DNA of 64,000 nucleotides from Favolaschia claudopus (GCA_037176885.1 JAWWNJ010000138.1:1-64000), one strand, 5' to 3'. Numbered from the stretch's first letter, positions 25,811 to 37,500 are shown. Program-made: numbers and translations. Notes: generated by a model from the letters alone, not told the origin.

Positions 25811-26178
25811 CAGTTGCGGCAAAATCAATTTACTTACTAAATAAGGAAATTCTCGTCAATTCGCTCCTTTTGCTCGTTTTTTGCGAGCGGTAAGTTGATA
25901 AGAATACTAAGAACTGCTGGCCTGTTCCTGATGTAGAAAAACTGGCGTCTTTGTATTGGTTTCGCCGGGATAAGCAGCAACTTTGTCTCATAAAGTGCAG
26001 CCAAAAAGCAGTGAGAAACATGACGAATCCGGTTGTTTTTTGTGCGTAGACCGGCTCAACTCCAGGAGTACAGGCCCTTTGTGCCAATTCAGCGTGCCTG
26101 TGGTGGTTTTGCTGTGCGGTAGAGCGGTTTTGATGCAAATTTCCTTATTTGGTAAGTAAATTGATTTTGCCGCAACTG
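25811..26178. mobile_element. TA-flanked MITE with 41-bp inverted termini (CAGTTGCGGCAAAATC)
   Basis: The left terminus starts CAGTTGCGGCAAAATC and runs through ACTTACTAAATAAGG. The right terminus is its near-perfect inverse, with one difference over about 41 bp. TA flanks both ends (25809-25810 and 26179-26180). The interior of about 285 bp has no coding content. Related solo ends occur near 61340-61375. Confidence 0.85.
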
Positions 26179-26629
26179 TATGCACACTTCCCGTGTCCCT
26201 CGGGGACAAGAAAAGTGTACATAGGCGACCAGATAAAAGCCGCAAATTCTGCCAAAACGCGCCGAAAAATCAAAAATTCTGGTCGTGCCGCGCCAGGCCG
26301 CGCCTTCGTACAACTTGATTTTGGCATCGGCTGCGCTTGCCATCTCCAAAACTTGATGCGATTGACTGTTTTCGGCACTCATCTGGGCAAGAAAATGACG
26401 AGTTTTGTGTTTATTGCTGAAATCTCAAGAGATTCCGTGATAGAGTGCAAAAAATAGAGGCGCGTACCTGCACGTGCACAGTTATTTCCCAGTATGTTTC
26501 CCCGCGAGAATATATGAATTCACGAAATTTTCTCCCTGTCACGCGCCGGCGCAAGCATTTATGTAAGTATGAATAACTTATCGAAGTTCGAACCGCGATG
26601 TCACAGGTCACAGGACGGGAGAATTGACC
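26179..26629. other. Intergenic; nothing assigned
   Basis: AT-rich with a GC-richer stretch around 26240-26330. Several overlapping short frames are open but none shows a domain, biased composition or splice support. Confidence 0.4.
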
Positions 26630-26808
26630 TGTTAGCGGTAATTATTTACCACTCTTTACTTTCCAGCATACTGTACTCTCGTAAGCATTACGTAGTCTTT
26701 ATGCGTTTGTAACCGAGACCACGACGTTCTCTACACAAACGCAGTTTCTTTCGACTTCTCGTCTTGACCACTCGATACGGGCGATACCGAACAGCAAATT
26801 ACGCTGAC
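26630..26808. repeat. Left arm of a 2.8-kb inverted repeat
   Basis: About 179 bp that are near-identical to the reverse complement of 29261-29441. The outer edge reads CTGTTAGCGGTAATTATT and the inner edge ACGCTGAC. A third partial copy of the outer edge lies at 61818-61860. Confidence 0.85.
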
Positions 26809-26959
26809 ATGACCTAAACTATACAGTATGCTATCTTTGTTGATTGCATTATACTCGCAACTAGAGTAATGCTATCAGATTCTGTCCTGTCCTGGGGACA
26901 ATGCGTCACACCCAGACGACAGCCATGTTACAGTCCGCTATGCCGACAAACTCTTTCCG

Positions 26960-27325
26960 AAAATCCCACCGCGTCCGGTGCTTCGCCCACACCATCTCAA
27001 ACCCTTCTCGGCTGCCGACAAAAAGAAGAAGAAGGACGGCGATGGCGACAACGACAACAGCAAGACTGGCAATGACAACGACAACGACTCTATTCCTGAT
27101 CTTGCGAGCCTGTCGGACTCCTCCTCCATGCGCGGTGCCTTCGATGAGGATGATGATGACGAGGATCTGGATATGGAGGATGAGGAAAACGAGGACGCTG
27201 ATGAGGGTGAGGAGGAGGAGGGTTTTGATGAGCACGCTGCCTTGGACGAGAATGAGAGGGTTGATTTCGATACCGAGACTAAGTTGGTGAAGAAGTCGTT
27301 GCATAAAGTAGGTGCTACAGGTTGA
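26960..27325 (+). pseudogene. hAT-like transposase fragment (acidic linker region)
   Basis: One plus-strand frame holds a lysine run, a DNDND stretch, a SIPDLASLSD segment, a long Asp/Glu-rich run and then DENERVDF..ETKLVKK. In basidiomycete hAT transposases an acidic linker is followed by a similar 'D/E-ERE...PV..VL.KLR' stretch, which is the basis for this call. The zinc-finger N-terminus, the RNase-H-like catalytic core and the C-terminal dimerisation region are all missing, and the frame stops at 27323. An unrelated acidic nuclear protein is the alternative. The fragment sits between the two arms of the 26630/29441 inverted repeat. Confidence 0.4.
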
Positions 27326-27329
27326 ATTT

Positions 27330-27863
27330 AATTTGATATACGGCATATCTAATTACTCTAAGGTAGGGGACATACAAATGCTGTGAGCGTCCAAATATGG
27401 ACAAAATCAGATCAATTCGAATATTGCGCGACCTCTGACCACTTTGGGGCTTATCCGTCCAATGAATATCTAGATATACTTCTTGCCTACAACTCTAGCT
27501 ACTTTGTACGACATTCGGCGAGGTGTGGATAATGTAGTTGCAGCCAGAACAAGCCATCAACCTTTCCCATGATTGATTGATGGGAATTTTGCGAGCACAT
27601 CTCCTCCCGCAACTCGGGCTCAAACCCTTAACGGGCTGGGTGAGGAACATATAGAAGGTTTATGTATGTACAGATTCATGGAAGGAATAAAGTAACAGAA
27701 TCTAAAAATGCGCGGAAGGCGTAATAACCTCAGTCTCCCGCAATGCGGGATGAAAGACTGTATATTAAATAGCTGAAAATGCGCGGAAGGCGCAATAACT
27801 ACACAATGAGTAATTAAATACAAGTAGGTGGATAGATAGAGAACTCACCCTCAGTCTCCCCGT
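27330..27863. other. Gene-free; imperfect direct repeat
   Basis: The motif ATGCGCGGAAGGCG followed by CAATAAC or TAATAAC occurs at about 27707 and 27779, 72 bp apart. CCTCAGTCTCCC occurs at about 27728 and 27850. No coding signal was found. Confidence 0.5.
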
Positions 27864-29098
27864 TAAGGCTCCAACCGTTTCCGTTTAAAACGGTTTATAA
27901 ACGGTAATAACCGTTTCCGTTTTCTTTTTATTTGCTCCTGAGTCTGAACTGTTTGGAAACAGTTTATAAACGGTTTAAATGGTTGCAGCCAATTAAACAG
28001 CTGTCAGCGCTCGACGGACAAAAATTTGAGGTCAGTGCTCACTCACCAAGAGGCACTAAATGTCCCTTCTTTCTTTACAGCTGACAAATACCTCCTCCAA
28101 GGCAATCCTGACTGGGAATGCCCGAGATTCCGGGAGATAGTCCCAATATGGTAAGTCCCAATCGGAAGGTCGTTCATCAAAATATCAAATTCGACCCTCT
28201 GGTCAAGAGAACTTAGACCAGTAGCAAATTGTATTTCTGAGAACTTAGACCTATAGCATTATTGCACCACACAGTGGGCCCCCGCGGCGAGCGGAAAGCA
28301 CCACGCAGTGGGCCTCCGCGGCGAGCGGAAAGCCCCGCACAGCGGTCGGGGTCTGGGGTGGAAATCCCCAGCCGTCCGGGCCGGCGCCCGCAACCCAAAC
28401 CCAATGATCAAATAACACAAACAAAAAATATCATTCACAAATGATACAAAGGAGGTAAGAAAACCGGAATTTTGGAGCTGCTCCAGCGAAACTCACAGGA
28501 AAATTGCCGTTTTCACCGAGCGGCAGGTCCACGAAGTGGGGCGCCGCAAATCTCGGTGAAAAACGGCAAATTGACTGTGTGTTGAGTCGGAGCAGCGGAA
28601 AAATGGAGGCAAAAAAGGCAGCGAGCAAGGAAACGACTTTGGCGGAGCATGTCACGTTGTGTCACAGATGCGTGACAGTTCGCGGCGTGGTTTGGTCTTC
28701 AAAAAAAATTCGAGGTGATATCCGGATTTCGCGGATCGGAATACCCTTGGTGGTAGTTCGACCACAAAGGTTTGACACAGTTCCATAGACCAGTCTCTGC
28801 TCCCTGATCATGATGATAGCTCATTACTTGCAGCTTGAGATGCTCAACCTTTGTCCAAATGAGGAAACTGGATGACTTCTGGGCGCAGATTTGGGGTCTC
28901 ATATTGGCTCGGGTCCCATGTGAGGACATCTAGGGATTGCTGGGAAGCAAGGGAACAAAACATGCCGACTCACCTCTAGGTACGCCCAATTCGACCACCC
29001 CGGAAATTCGTCCGTTTAAAACAGTTTCAAACAGTTATAAACCGTTTCCGTTTGATTTGTCAAAGTTCGCAAACGGAAACTAAATGGTTGGAGCCTTA
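27864..29098. mobile_element. 1.2-kb TA-flanked non-autonomous element (AGGCTCCAACC termini)
   Basis: The left end reads TAAGGCTCCAACCGTTTCCG and the right end is the inverse, CGGAAACTAAATGGTTGGAGCCTTA in parts. TA lies at both borders. Subterminal regions are packed with AACGGTTTATAAACGGT-like short palindromic repeats (27880-27985 and 29010-29060). The interior holds a GC-rich island at 28265-28400 with a 34-bp tandem duplication around CAGTGGGCC.CCGCGGCGAG. No transposase is visible. A 147-bp element at 54879 has a similar AGGCTCCA start. Confidence 0.75.
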
Positions 29099-29260
29099 CC
29101 GAGCAGTGACTTGATGAGCGTTTTGGGTTGTCCGGAACATGCCGAGAGCTCTGCCGCATACCCGCGGGTGACCCGTGCGGGTTTACGGATCAGGTCTTCC
29201 ACGTGTACGGTACTTGCGGGTAGGGGTACGGGTTTAGTCACGGATTCGTTAAGGGGGTCT

Positions 29261-29441
29261 GTCAGCGTAATTTGCTGTTCGGTTTCGGCCGTATCGAGTG
29301 GTCAAGACGAGAAGTCGAAGAAACTGCGTTTTGTGTAGAGAACGTTGTGGTCTCGGTTACAAACGCATAAAGACTACGTAATGCTTACGAGAGTTACAGT
29401 ATGCTGGAAAGTAAAGAGTGGTAAATAATTACCGCTAACAG
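29261..29441. repeat. Right arm of the 2.8-kb inverted repeat
   Basis: Reverse complement of 26630-26808 with a few substitutions and single-base differences. The outer edge ends AATAATTACCGCTAACAG. The two arms enclose the hAT-like fragment and the 27864-29098 element, so the pair may be the termini of one composite element. Confidence 0.85.
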
Positions 29442-31666
29442 TGGTCCCGTGGAGGAGCGACATCGATCGCTGCGGAGTTTGAAATTCACTCAATTTGGAA
29501 ACCCTGCCAAATTGGGAAATTCTCCTACTTTCGATACCTCTGAGCATACTGGTAGACCTCTGAGCCTCAAAATATGTTTGGGACACTATATGCGTGCCGT
29601 GATGCAAGCAATCTCATTTTATCAGCGGCTACAGGTCAAATTTTCTTTCATTGTTTAGTGAAACATGCTTATACGCGATTTACAAACTGTCGGCGGACAA
29701 ATATATGACCTCATTTTTCATTAAATATTCGAGCTTTTATCTGAAGTCGTTCAGAGGACAAAACATTCAACTGCCATTTTGTGCTCGAAGTTCAGCATTG
29801 GTCGAGGTTATAGTTCGTGAACTTCAAGTTCAAGTTTGTTTGCCTGATTTGATGGGCAGACTGCAATCAATTCATCACTGATCATCAGCTGATATGATGG
29901 CGGATCCACAGACTCCACCTCCCGAATGATTTTACATTCTCAATCATCTTTCTGGTCTGCACAACACCGCCTGTGTACTTTGTCAATGGAATGCATGAGG
30001 TGCTTGATCTGCTCTACTCTCAGCTGCGACGAATGACTCAGATGGTCAAAATCTCAATGAGCTCTGATTGAGCTATGTAGTCTCTCGGACGGAGCTGGAA
30101 TTGCGCTCTTCCTCGGTTGTTCAACTTCCGCCAACTCTATCTGGGATGCTAGTGGATGCCGATGCTTGTGGTACCAGACTGTATGCTACTGTATAACTTT
30201 TCTCTATCGAGGTCCGTAGTAAAGATTCCTCGTTGATTACTGTAAAGAAGCCCATCTCTTGATCTCAACCATTGTCTGATATTCTCGGTGAGCCGACCCT
30301 TCCGCTTTCTGCCCATGTTCATTCATAATCACTCACATCCATATCTCAGTCACTCGGTGTCCGAGGTCGACGTTCTTGCTTCAGCAAGCTAATCAACTCT
30401 TCGGTGCCTTTCTCCCATTTTGACAAGTGCGTTGCATTGCACGGATCTTGCTTGCCATTCAACTGCCCTCAGTTTTTGCGGTTCCTTTTTTTTTTTTTTT
30501 TTTTTACTTGAGATCAGCAGATATACCGTGAACTCTCCAAGCCATGTGAGCTTCTCACGTCTCCATGAAATTTCTTTTGTGCAAATTGATTTGCAGGGTT
30601 CACCATCGTCAACAATTTGTTTTTCTCACTGGCAGGTTTCGGTTCAAAATACATTGTTGGAAGAATTTACTTGTTTATAGCCAACCTTCTATGTACCAGG
30701 TTTATTCAAATGAGTGACGCTCTGCGCAGGTACGTCTCTGTCCTCAGGAAGTTTATGATATTTGACACACTAAGTCAATTTGGGCAGTATATATAATGTT
30801 TATCTGGCCGACGATCAGTGAGTACTTCACCTTCTGGGCTGTCTCCGCCGCTAATTCTACTTAGTGTTGCAGATTTAAGAGATTTGGCGGGCGTTTTGCA
30901 GTGCTTAAATTTAACACTTCGCTTGTGTACCGTGTGATGGATGCAGTTGAGTGAGGCGTGATTCTTTCACGGTTCTATTCAGGTGTTAGATTTGAACAGC
31001 TCAATTCAGCGCCCAACTGTTATAGTTATACGCTTCAACTGTGGTCTTGAGTGTGTGCTGTAAAACAGTTGCTCTTGTATCAGCCTTCCTCTAAAGTAAT
31101 AAAAAACATCCAAATTATTATTTAAAAATTATCCTTAGAGCTGCGGGAACTGCAGGCAATATTTCAGCATCGTCTGAGCTGGAGGAGGGAGGACGTGGTG
31201 TTTTGAGTTTGTACTATCCTTAAATCAGTTCCCTGGATTTTCCTTAAATTCTCACATAGTCACTACATATCTGCCACATAGTTGATGAAGATTTAAGCAC
31301 TGTAGGAAGTGTAGTGTTTTGACACTATAGCCAAAGGTGTAGATTTTACACATCTCTCAGGTGTTCACATTCAACAGTTGAAAGATGAGTGAAGTGTGAG
31401 AATCGCGCAGTTGATCTTAAAGTGTGTTAATAGGACGTCGCTGAACTGTGTAAATCAAGCAGGCTATAAGGAGAGCAAACTGCGAAATTTCACACAATTT
31501 CGTGCAACTGTGTAAGTTAAACAGTTGAGCTATGTTTAAATCTTGCAGCTTGTCCGCTCCTTCCCCATTGGGAACTGCTTAAATCTAACACTTCGCTTCG
31601 CTAAATTTCCCCCCAACTATGGCCTACTTATTCAACTCACCAGGACTGGAGCTATGATGCTGAATA
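29442..31666. other. Long gene-poor stretch
   Basis: No supported gene. A run of 24 or more T lies near 30486. From about 30890 to 31590 there are many copies of AACACTTC, CAGTTGA and GTGTAAAT in both orientations, for example CAGTGCTTAAAT near 30898, ATTTAAGCACTG near 31291 and CTGCTTAAATCTAACACTTC near 31575. This suggests a decayed foldback element whose borders I cannot fix. Confidence 0.4.
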
Positions 31667-31668
31667 TA

Positions 31669-32100
31669 CAGTCGAACATCTCATAATGCATAGCGTCCGG
31701 GGACCCACAAGCGCTATACATTATGAGCAATATGCATTCCTACATACTGTCACACTGTGTGACATATGCGATATTGTCACGAATTTACTATATATGGAAG
31801 TGCGGCAGATGCCGGATTGTCCCACCAATTGTCGTAAAAGCGGTCAAACAAGTGTTTTTGACGTGAGTAGTACCCCATATGCGTTTGAAGAGTGACACAA
31901 ACGGCCAAATTGCCACCAAATTGTATCAATTTTGCGACCTCATAATGCATGATGCACTAAAAACTTGCCCCAAACCTTATGCATTAGGCAATATGAGAAA
32001 ATGCATAAAACACCAGCCTACCAAGTTGGTGGAACCCGAAACACTATGCAGAATGAGGATTTATGCATTGTGAGCATATGCATTATGAGATGTTCAACTG
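31669..32100. mobile_element. TA-flanked MITE (CAGTYGAACATCTCATAATG termini)
   Basis: The left end CAGTCGAACATCTCATAATG is mirrored at the right end by CATTATGAGATGTTCAACTG, with one mismatch over about 24 bp. TA lies on both sides. The interior of about 385 bp holds further GCATTATG-like motifs. No transposase frame. Confidence 0.85.
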
Positions 32101-32102
32101 TA

Positions 32103-32835
32103 CATGTATCCCATGCATGGTTGTCTTTTCCAAAAAGTTGATTTCGGTGTAGTAATCTTCCCTGACTTGTATCCCGCTCGATATTGCTAATGATTTTCCG
32201 CAACCCTTCTGTGTTTTGTTTGAGTCTTTGAACATTTTCGTTGACGGGAGTTCGGTTGGAATTCTTCTCTACCTCTTACTACGCAGCAGCATTGATAATT
32301 TTTCTCTGTGCCACCAGCGGACTTGTTGGGATGTTTCCGTCATTTGAATCTTCGTGAAGGATCTATTCCAATTGACTGATAGGGCCTATTTGTTCACGGC
32401 AAAATCTTTTTGAACCCAACATGCATTGAATGCAGGTCAGGGTTGATTTACATTTCATCTGATCATACTGCTACTAAATCTTAGTTCTTTAGAATTTTTG
32501 TTGACTGCGCTTTGGAATATCACAAATTCCAGAGTCTTGCAAACGAATCATATTCAAATTGTGGCGAAGAATAAAATCGAGGAGACATGCTACCATGTGC
32601 CGTACCGATGCCCCACGTGAAGGGAGTTTGGCCAGCAAGTGAGTGTGCACTCCACCTTCCACCATATTTGTTCCACGAATACAACGGGTAAATGGGTGTC
32701 GAAACCAACGGGAAGCGAGCGAGCCAAACCTGAAAATCTATCTTTAGGCAACTATGACGCAAGTGGATTTCAGGCTCCGCAACTCTGCGTCAAGCGGTGA
32801 CATGTCACGTCACATCACGCGCCAAGCTTTTCCTC
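32103..32835. other. Gene-free stretch
   Basis: No element termini or coding signal recognised. A minus-strand frame of 80 codons (32520-32762) has no domain or splice context and is not called. Confidence 0.4.
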
Positions 32836-33495
32836 AGCTGTTGTTGTTAACTAACACGACACTGAGGGTGAGGCTTCTATTATTCTGTACCAAGAATACA
32901 TTACTTACAGTATTCCCTAGCTAATCGCTGTATTCTGTCTAGGTGCATACTGTAGCCTTGTGTATGGGTGAAACGTAACGCGTCACGCAGACTCCATTTC
33001 GTTTCAACCGTCACGCGAAACGCAGGGCTGGTCTCACTGAAAGGTGCGTGACACAGAAATGACAAAAAATCCAATTTTGCTGCTGAATTTATTTTTTGCT
33101 GCTCGAATTTTCTTCTGGATTCCAAAGCAATGCTCCTGGCTGAATTTCTGGCCTGTATTTGACAGTGGGACGGTCGGGACCTGACAAATTTGCCTTTGAA
33201 TCCTAGCTTCAAGTTAATTTCTACCCCAGATAGAAAGGTCCTGGCAGTCATTGTAAGCTCGAAATCAATATTTACCTCGAGAACTGTCGTTTCTAGCCAC
33301 TATTTTGAAGCTGTTTCTTGCAGCCGTTTCAAAGTTTTTGAGGTGTCACGCGTAACTCCCCAGGTCGTTTCTGGTTTCACGCCTTGCGTTTCAGGTCACG
33401 CTCGAAAGTCCGTTTCACCCATACACAAGGCTACAGTAATAGAGCTGTTGTTGTTAACTAACACGACACTGAGCTAATCGTGTATTCTGTCTAGG
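32836..33495. repeat. Direct repeat flanking a MITE
   Basis: AGCTGTTGTTGTTAACTAAC..ACTGAG at 32836-32866 and CTAATCG..TGTATTCTGTCTAGG at 32921-32943 recur as one fused block at 33443-33495. The left version is interrupted by about 54 bp. The MITE at 32950-33436 lies between the two. Confidence 0.75.
32950..33436. mobile_element. TA-flanked MITE (CTGTAGCCTTGTGTATGGG termini)
   Basis: The left end CTGTAGCCTTGTGTATGGG followed by TGAAACG is mirrored at the right end by CGTTTCACCCATACACAAGG. TA flanks it at 32948-32949 and 33437-33438. The length is 487 bp without coding content. Confidence 0.85.
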
Positions 33496-33499
33496 ACGG

Positions 33500-34800
33500 A
33501 CGTCCGGTTTTGGAGGAATGGGTAAGCGACCCGCCTTTTCGTCAAACCCGATACAGTAATACAGAACGACACCAGGAACATCAGAAACATATCCGTTGCG
33601 GACAAGTTCGAGTATATTCTTTGAAGCCTTCCACTGTGCAGCGGAGTTGAAGAGCGGGAGGCCTGTTTTGGCGTCCTTGAGTGGTCCGTACAACATGAAG
33701 ACCTTGTAGACCAATGGATAGAGCACCTCTGGGGGAGGAACAGTTCTTCGGCAATGTCTCCAGAGCCACTTTGGATTATACCGAAGCATTGAATCCCAAG
33801 TAAGGTTGATTGTTTTGAGGTATGACTCAATCTGAGCTTTGTCGGAAGGATGAGGGATAAGACAGGCGTCGCGAAGAGCCCGAACAAAAGCAAGTCGAAG
33901 GCCATGTGTCCGAGAGATCTAAATCATATGGAAGACATGGAAGATATCCTTGAGGACACGGCTGTGAATGAGAAAGGTGATGGTTTCGCGTTCTTCAGGA
34001 CCCAGTGACTCTAATGCTTCCTTCACGCTCTGAGGATCAGGCTGGGCCGAACTAGCCGTAATGGGAGGAGAGTCATCCTGGTCCCTCTCATCGATTCCTT
34101 CGAAAGCGCTAACCAAATCTTCAGGCTCTTCAACCGACTCTGAAGTGGTGGCGGCAGGTTGTTCATCAGGACATCGAGGAGGTGGTTGGTGAGGCAAGAG
34201 CGACACAACGACACGAACGTGAATAATTTCTGCCTAAGTATCCCGTCCCAATTGATCGAATTCAATGCACTACCGCCGCATCAACATGGTTCCAAAGTTT
34301 CACATGTGTCTGCCGACTAGCTTTTGGTGAAAGTAACAAGCAACACGGTAGGTATCTGGATACACAGAAACTGGGCAGACATCTAACTCTTCATCAATAG
34401 ATCCTCGAGCAGCTGAACCAAACTATATCCCTGGTTTCTGAGGTACGTTGCTGAGAATAAATTTGATTGGCAGCTCACCTGCCGGGTCAGATCCAAGTCG
34501 TGTATTTTGAGTCCGACCGGAGCGAAGTGCGGCCCGTGCAGGTGGTGTATTGTTCCACTGGTAAGTGTTGTTCTCAATAGGGTCATTCCGGAGATGCCGT
34601 CGGGGAAGGAAGAGGGACAGAGGGAGGGAATTCCTCCTCAGGGGAAGGAGGGCATGGCGGGAAGGAGTAGAGAAGAGGCTGAGAGGGTGGTGGATGCTGC
34701 TCGAGAGTCGGAAGGTTGGCAGGGTCAAGACTAAAGTCGAGGGGGATGTTATTTGTTGGGGACATGGTGTATTCGAGTTGTTGAGCAGACGCACCTTTTC
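33500..34800 (-). pseudogene. Conserved Agaricomycete-type protein of unknown function, broken
   Basis: The minus strand reads a proline-rich start (MSPTNNIPLDFSLDP, from about 34766), then after a frame change a segment ending SGRTQNTRLGSDPAG at a GTGAGC donor near 34482. It continues with an acidic stretch (SVEEPEDLVSAFEGID) and a segment containing YNPKWLWRHCRRTVPPPE and KTGLPLFNSAAQW, ending VSDVPGVVLYYCIGFDEK. Proteins with this 'WLWRHCRRT...GPLKDAKTGLPLFN' arrangement recur in many copies in Agaricomycete genomes, but I know no function. There is one in-frame TAG at 33917-33919 in the middle of an otherwise continuous frame, and the end is cut where the flanking direct repeat begins. 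Probably a mobile-element gene, by inference from copy number in related genomes. Confidence 0.5.
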
Positions 34801-35963
34801 CGCCTTTTCTACTGTTTTGCCCGCCCAACCGAGTGGCGCGGATGACGGCAGGATCGACATATGTCGATAGAGAGGTGGAGCCGGTTGTTTTGGCGTTAAG
34901 CCGTGCATGCGGACGAGCCCCAGCGAGCAGGGTATAGAGAAGACGCGTTGACGCGTACATGCGTAACATAGTGCACGAGAGGTGACCAAGAAGTAACACA
35001 TTCCCAAAACAGAAGCCTTCTCCCAAAATTTCCCACCACTCTCACAAAATAACATCGATCCGCCGAGGCGAGTGGTGCTCGTGAAGCGTTCGGAATCCCA
35101 ATGATCCGAAGTTGAGTCAGCGTCAACTGGTCAAGCGTGCAATTCCAAAGTCTGCCAATTCGGACTCATTTCGCGAGATTTTGGTATCATTCGAAGCGCT
35201 ACGTCTAGGCGAGTGTTCCCTATAAATTTCAGCCTGATTTGACCAGAAATGAACGAATTCGAGCGACTTTCTCCTCGCTGGAGAAACAGTCAGCCACACT
35301 CCGTACGCTTTGCCCTTGCAAATGTTTTGCAGCCTGGCTCAGCCCCCAGCCGGTCCACATGTGAAGGGTAGATTTGCTCGCTTTGCTCGCAATTAAGCGA
35401 GTCTCGCCGTGAAAAAATCGTATTTTGGGGCGGCTGCAAATACACGCTATTGTGGCACCCTTATATATAACAAAATGGCTCTATTGGAACTGTCTGGAAC
35501 CCGGCTAAGTCAGCAGTCACAGTATTGTCACAGTTTTGCATCAGCCTTGGAATGCTTGCCAGAAGGTGGGAGTGAATGAATGAAATCTGCCGCATATTTC
35601 AAGATGCGGGGATCATGCGAATTGGAGGGCTTCAGCCAATCGTTAGCATGGATGAGGGAGGGGCGGGGGGACGCAGAGAGGCGGTACACGCGCGAGTCGT
35701 TGCCTTTTGCTTGGGCATGATAGTGGTTATCAAAGTCACTTTTTGCGGACTCCTTATTTGGTAAGTGAACTAGCATGAACCCGTGCTTCGCACGGAAACC
35801 CAATGATCTTGTTTGCCAGATGAAGAATTCATAGCTTGCTGTCCCCACATGCTTACTCAATGTAAAATAGAAAGAATTAAAAAAACGCTGAAACCTACTG
35901 CAACCACAGGGCACTCGTCAACAGCCGATACGGTTGGTTCCTCGCGTCCCGTGACTTGTCAGC
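34800..35963. other. No firm gene
   Basis: A minus-strand frame of 128 codons (35528-35914) has ordinary composition but no recognised motif. A short CCTTATTTGGTAAGTGAAC near 35752 resembles the end of the 25811 MITE family. Nothing else is assigned. Confidence 0.35.
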
Positions 35964-35965
35964 TA

Positions 35966-36094
35966 CAGTGGCGGCGGGATCTGATGCCACCCCCCAGAAA
36001 TTGATGTGACCCCCAATCGACTCCCACTTGCATCAAAAGTTCCAGAAATGGGCTGTTCTATTTTTAGGGGTGGCATCAGATGGCGCCGCCACTG
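35966..36094. mobile_element. 129-bp TA-flanked MITE, family 2 (CAGTGGCGGCG)
   Basis: Inverted termini CAGTGGCGGCGGGATCTGAT and ATCAGATGGCGCCGCCACTG, with TA at 35964-35965 and 36095-36096. The middle contains GCATCAAAAGTTCCAGAAATG. Other copies lie at 49028-49154 and at 58122-60230, where the copy is split by an insertion. It is too short to code. Confidence 0.9.
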
Positions 36095-36458
36095 TATCCC
36101 CCCTTTTGAGCGGTCAAGGTTGAATAATTTGTGTGCAAATGCGGCTGCCAGCCCGTCAAGATGTTCAACCTTTTCTTTTCGATTACTTGCCGTGGCCGCC
36201 GTTGGAATGTGGGAGATTTTAGGTCAGTGTACATTGGTCATCGATCATCACTGATGTCGACCCGGCAATGAAACTGCTGTCTCGGTCACACCAGCCGTCC
36301 AGGTGCGGGAAAGGAAATGGCACGTGGGGTCCGCGAGGGTCCGGCCCGTTGTCTGTAGAATTAAATTCTGCTGACTCGGAGGGGGGTCAAATTTGATGAG
36401 AAGTGGGGGAGAAATCTCATCAGCTCATCATGGAATTAAATCACTTCTGGGAGTATTC

Positions 36459-36535
36459 GGCGGCGGCTCACTTAGCTCCGATCTCCTTTACACCTACGTC
36501 GTGTTCCTATGCTCTTTTGCGGTCTTTCTATTGAC
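36459..36535 (+). pseudogene. Cytochrome P450 N-terminal shard (plus-strand copy)
   Basis: About 65 bp (GGCGGCGGCTCACTTAGCTC through TCTTTCTATTG) match the reverse complement of about 38070-38000, which is the membrane-anchor region of the P450 fragment on the other strand. It reads LSSDLLYTYVVFLCS before the similarity fails. It lies 200 bp upstream of the P450 C-terminal piece in the same orientation. Confidence 0.7.
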
Positions 36536-36741
36536 CAGGGGCTGAATTTTTTCTCGGCATGCCTGTGAGTCAACTTAACATTCGTTTTGCATGAATACAT
36601 ATGTATTCATTTGTACTTAGAAAAGAAACACTCCGGCTTCGTCCTCCCCTCCCGTCAAACGGTATTAGGACAAATATCTCATTCTCAGCCTGCTCGAATT
36701 ATTGCCGGAAAGTTTGTATCCGTTGGTTTCCAGTCGTCTTT

Positions 36742-37500
36742 ATATGAGATTTAATGGCGGATCCCAGTCTCATTCCGTCCGGTACAACTGTATCGACGCC
36801 AGCCTACTCCTACACCGCAACCCAGAGTACTTTCGGATCCTGACCAATTCTGGCCAGAGCGGTGGTTGCAGGGGAATGAGCCTTCGTTGGCGTTCCTACC
36901 TTTCTCACTCGGCCCCGCGGACTGCGTCGGCCAAAGGCTCGCAAAGCGCGAAATGTCGATGGTGCTCTGTATTTTGTTCAAGTCATTTCATCTAGAATTT
37001 GCAGATGAGTTTAACGCCGAAGCCTGGCCAAGTGGGAGGCAGGACTTTTTTGTTCTGACGAGGGGGCCGTTGTACAGTCGTTTTTGGAAACAATATACGG
37101 GTTTTGATCGAGTGGTGCTCATTCGTTTGCGCTTACCTTTGTTTTGCTTCCCGTCACCAGCTCCACTTCGGCCGAATCTGAGTTTGCTTCCGCCACCTAG
37201 AGAACACCAGGAAAAAACAGGGGGGTTAATAGAACTGAGGATTAAGACTTAGCTGCTACTTGCCCAGAGTTCGACAGGGCCGTGACTTGCGAGCAAGGGC
37301 CAAAACAAGAGACCAGCGGCATTTGATGTGGTACGGGCAACACCCCACCTCCCGGCTTTTGCCGATGACAGAATCGTCAACAAACGTAAGCACGTGCTGC
37401 ACAAATGAACGAGCACCACTCAATCAAAACCCGTATATTGTTTCCAAAACGGCTGTATGTGAAGATGACACCGCGAAATGTTGATACAGAGCAACTTTGA
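36742..37500 (+). pseudogene. Cytochrome P450 C-terminal fragment, split by a MITE
   Basis: P450s are membrane-anchored haem monooxygenases. After an IPSGTTVSTPAYS stretch and, in another frame, HRNPEYFRI and a PERW-like segment, the sequence reads FLPFSLGPADCVGQRLAKRE. This holds the haem-ligand signature FxxGxxxCxG with the cysteine thiolate ligand. The frame continues to FVLTRGPLY and is then interrupted by the MITE at 37075-37455. Joining across the TA target gives GPLYVKMTPRN, a normal P450 end, with TGA at 37498-37500. The ExxR helix and everything upstream are missing, and at least one frameshift lies near 36830. It is a non-functional remnant. Confidence 0.8.
37075..37455. mobile_element. 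TA-flanked MITE, family 3 (CAGYCGTTT), inside the P450 remnant
   Basis: Inverted termini of about 50 bp: CAGTCGTTTTTGGAAACAAT at the left, with the inverse ATTGTTTCCAAAACGGCTG at the right, and shared GGGTTTTGAT.GAGTGGTGCTC further in. TA at 37073-37074 and 37456-37457. 381 bp, non-coding. A second copy is at 38935-39287. Confidence 0.9.
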
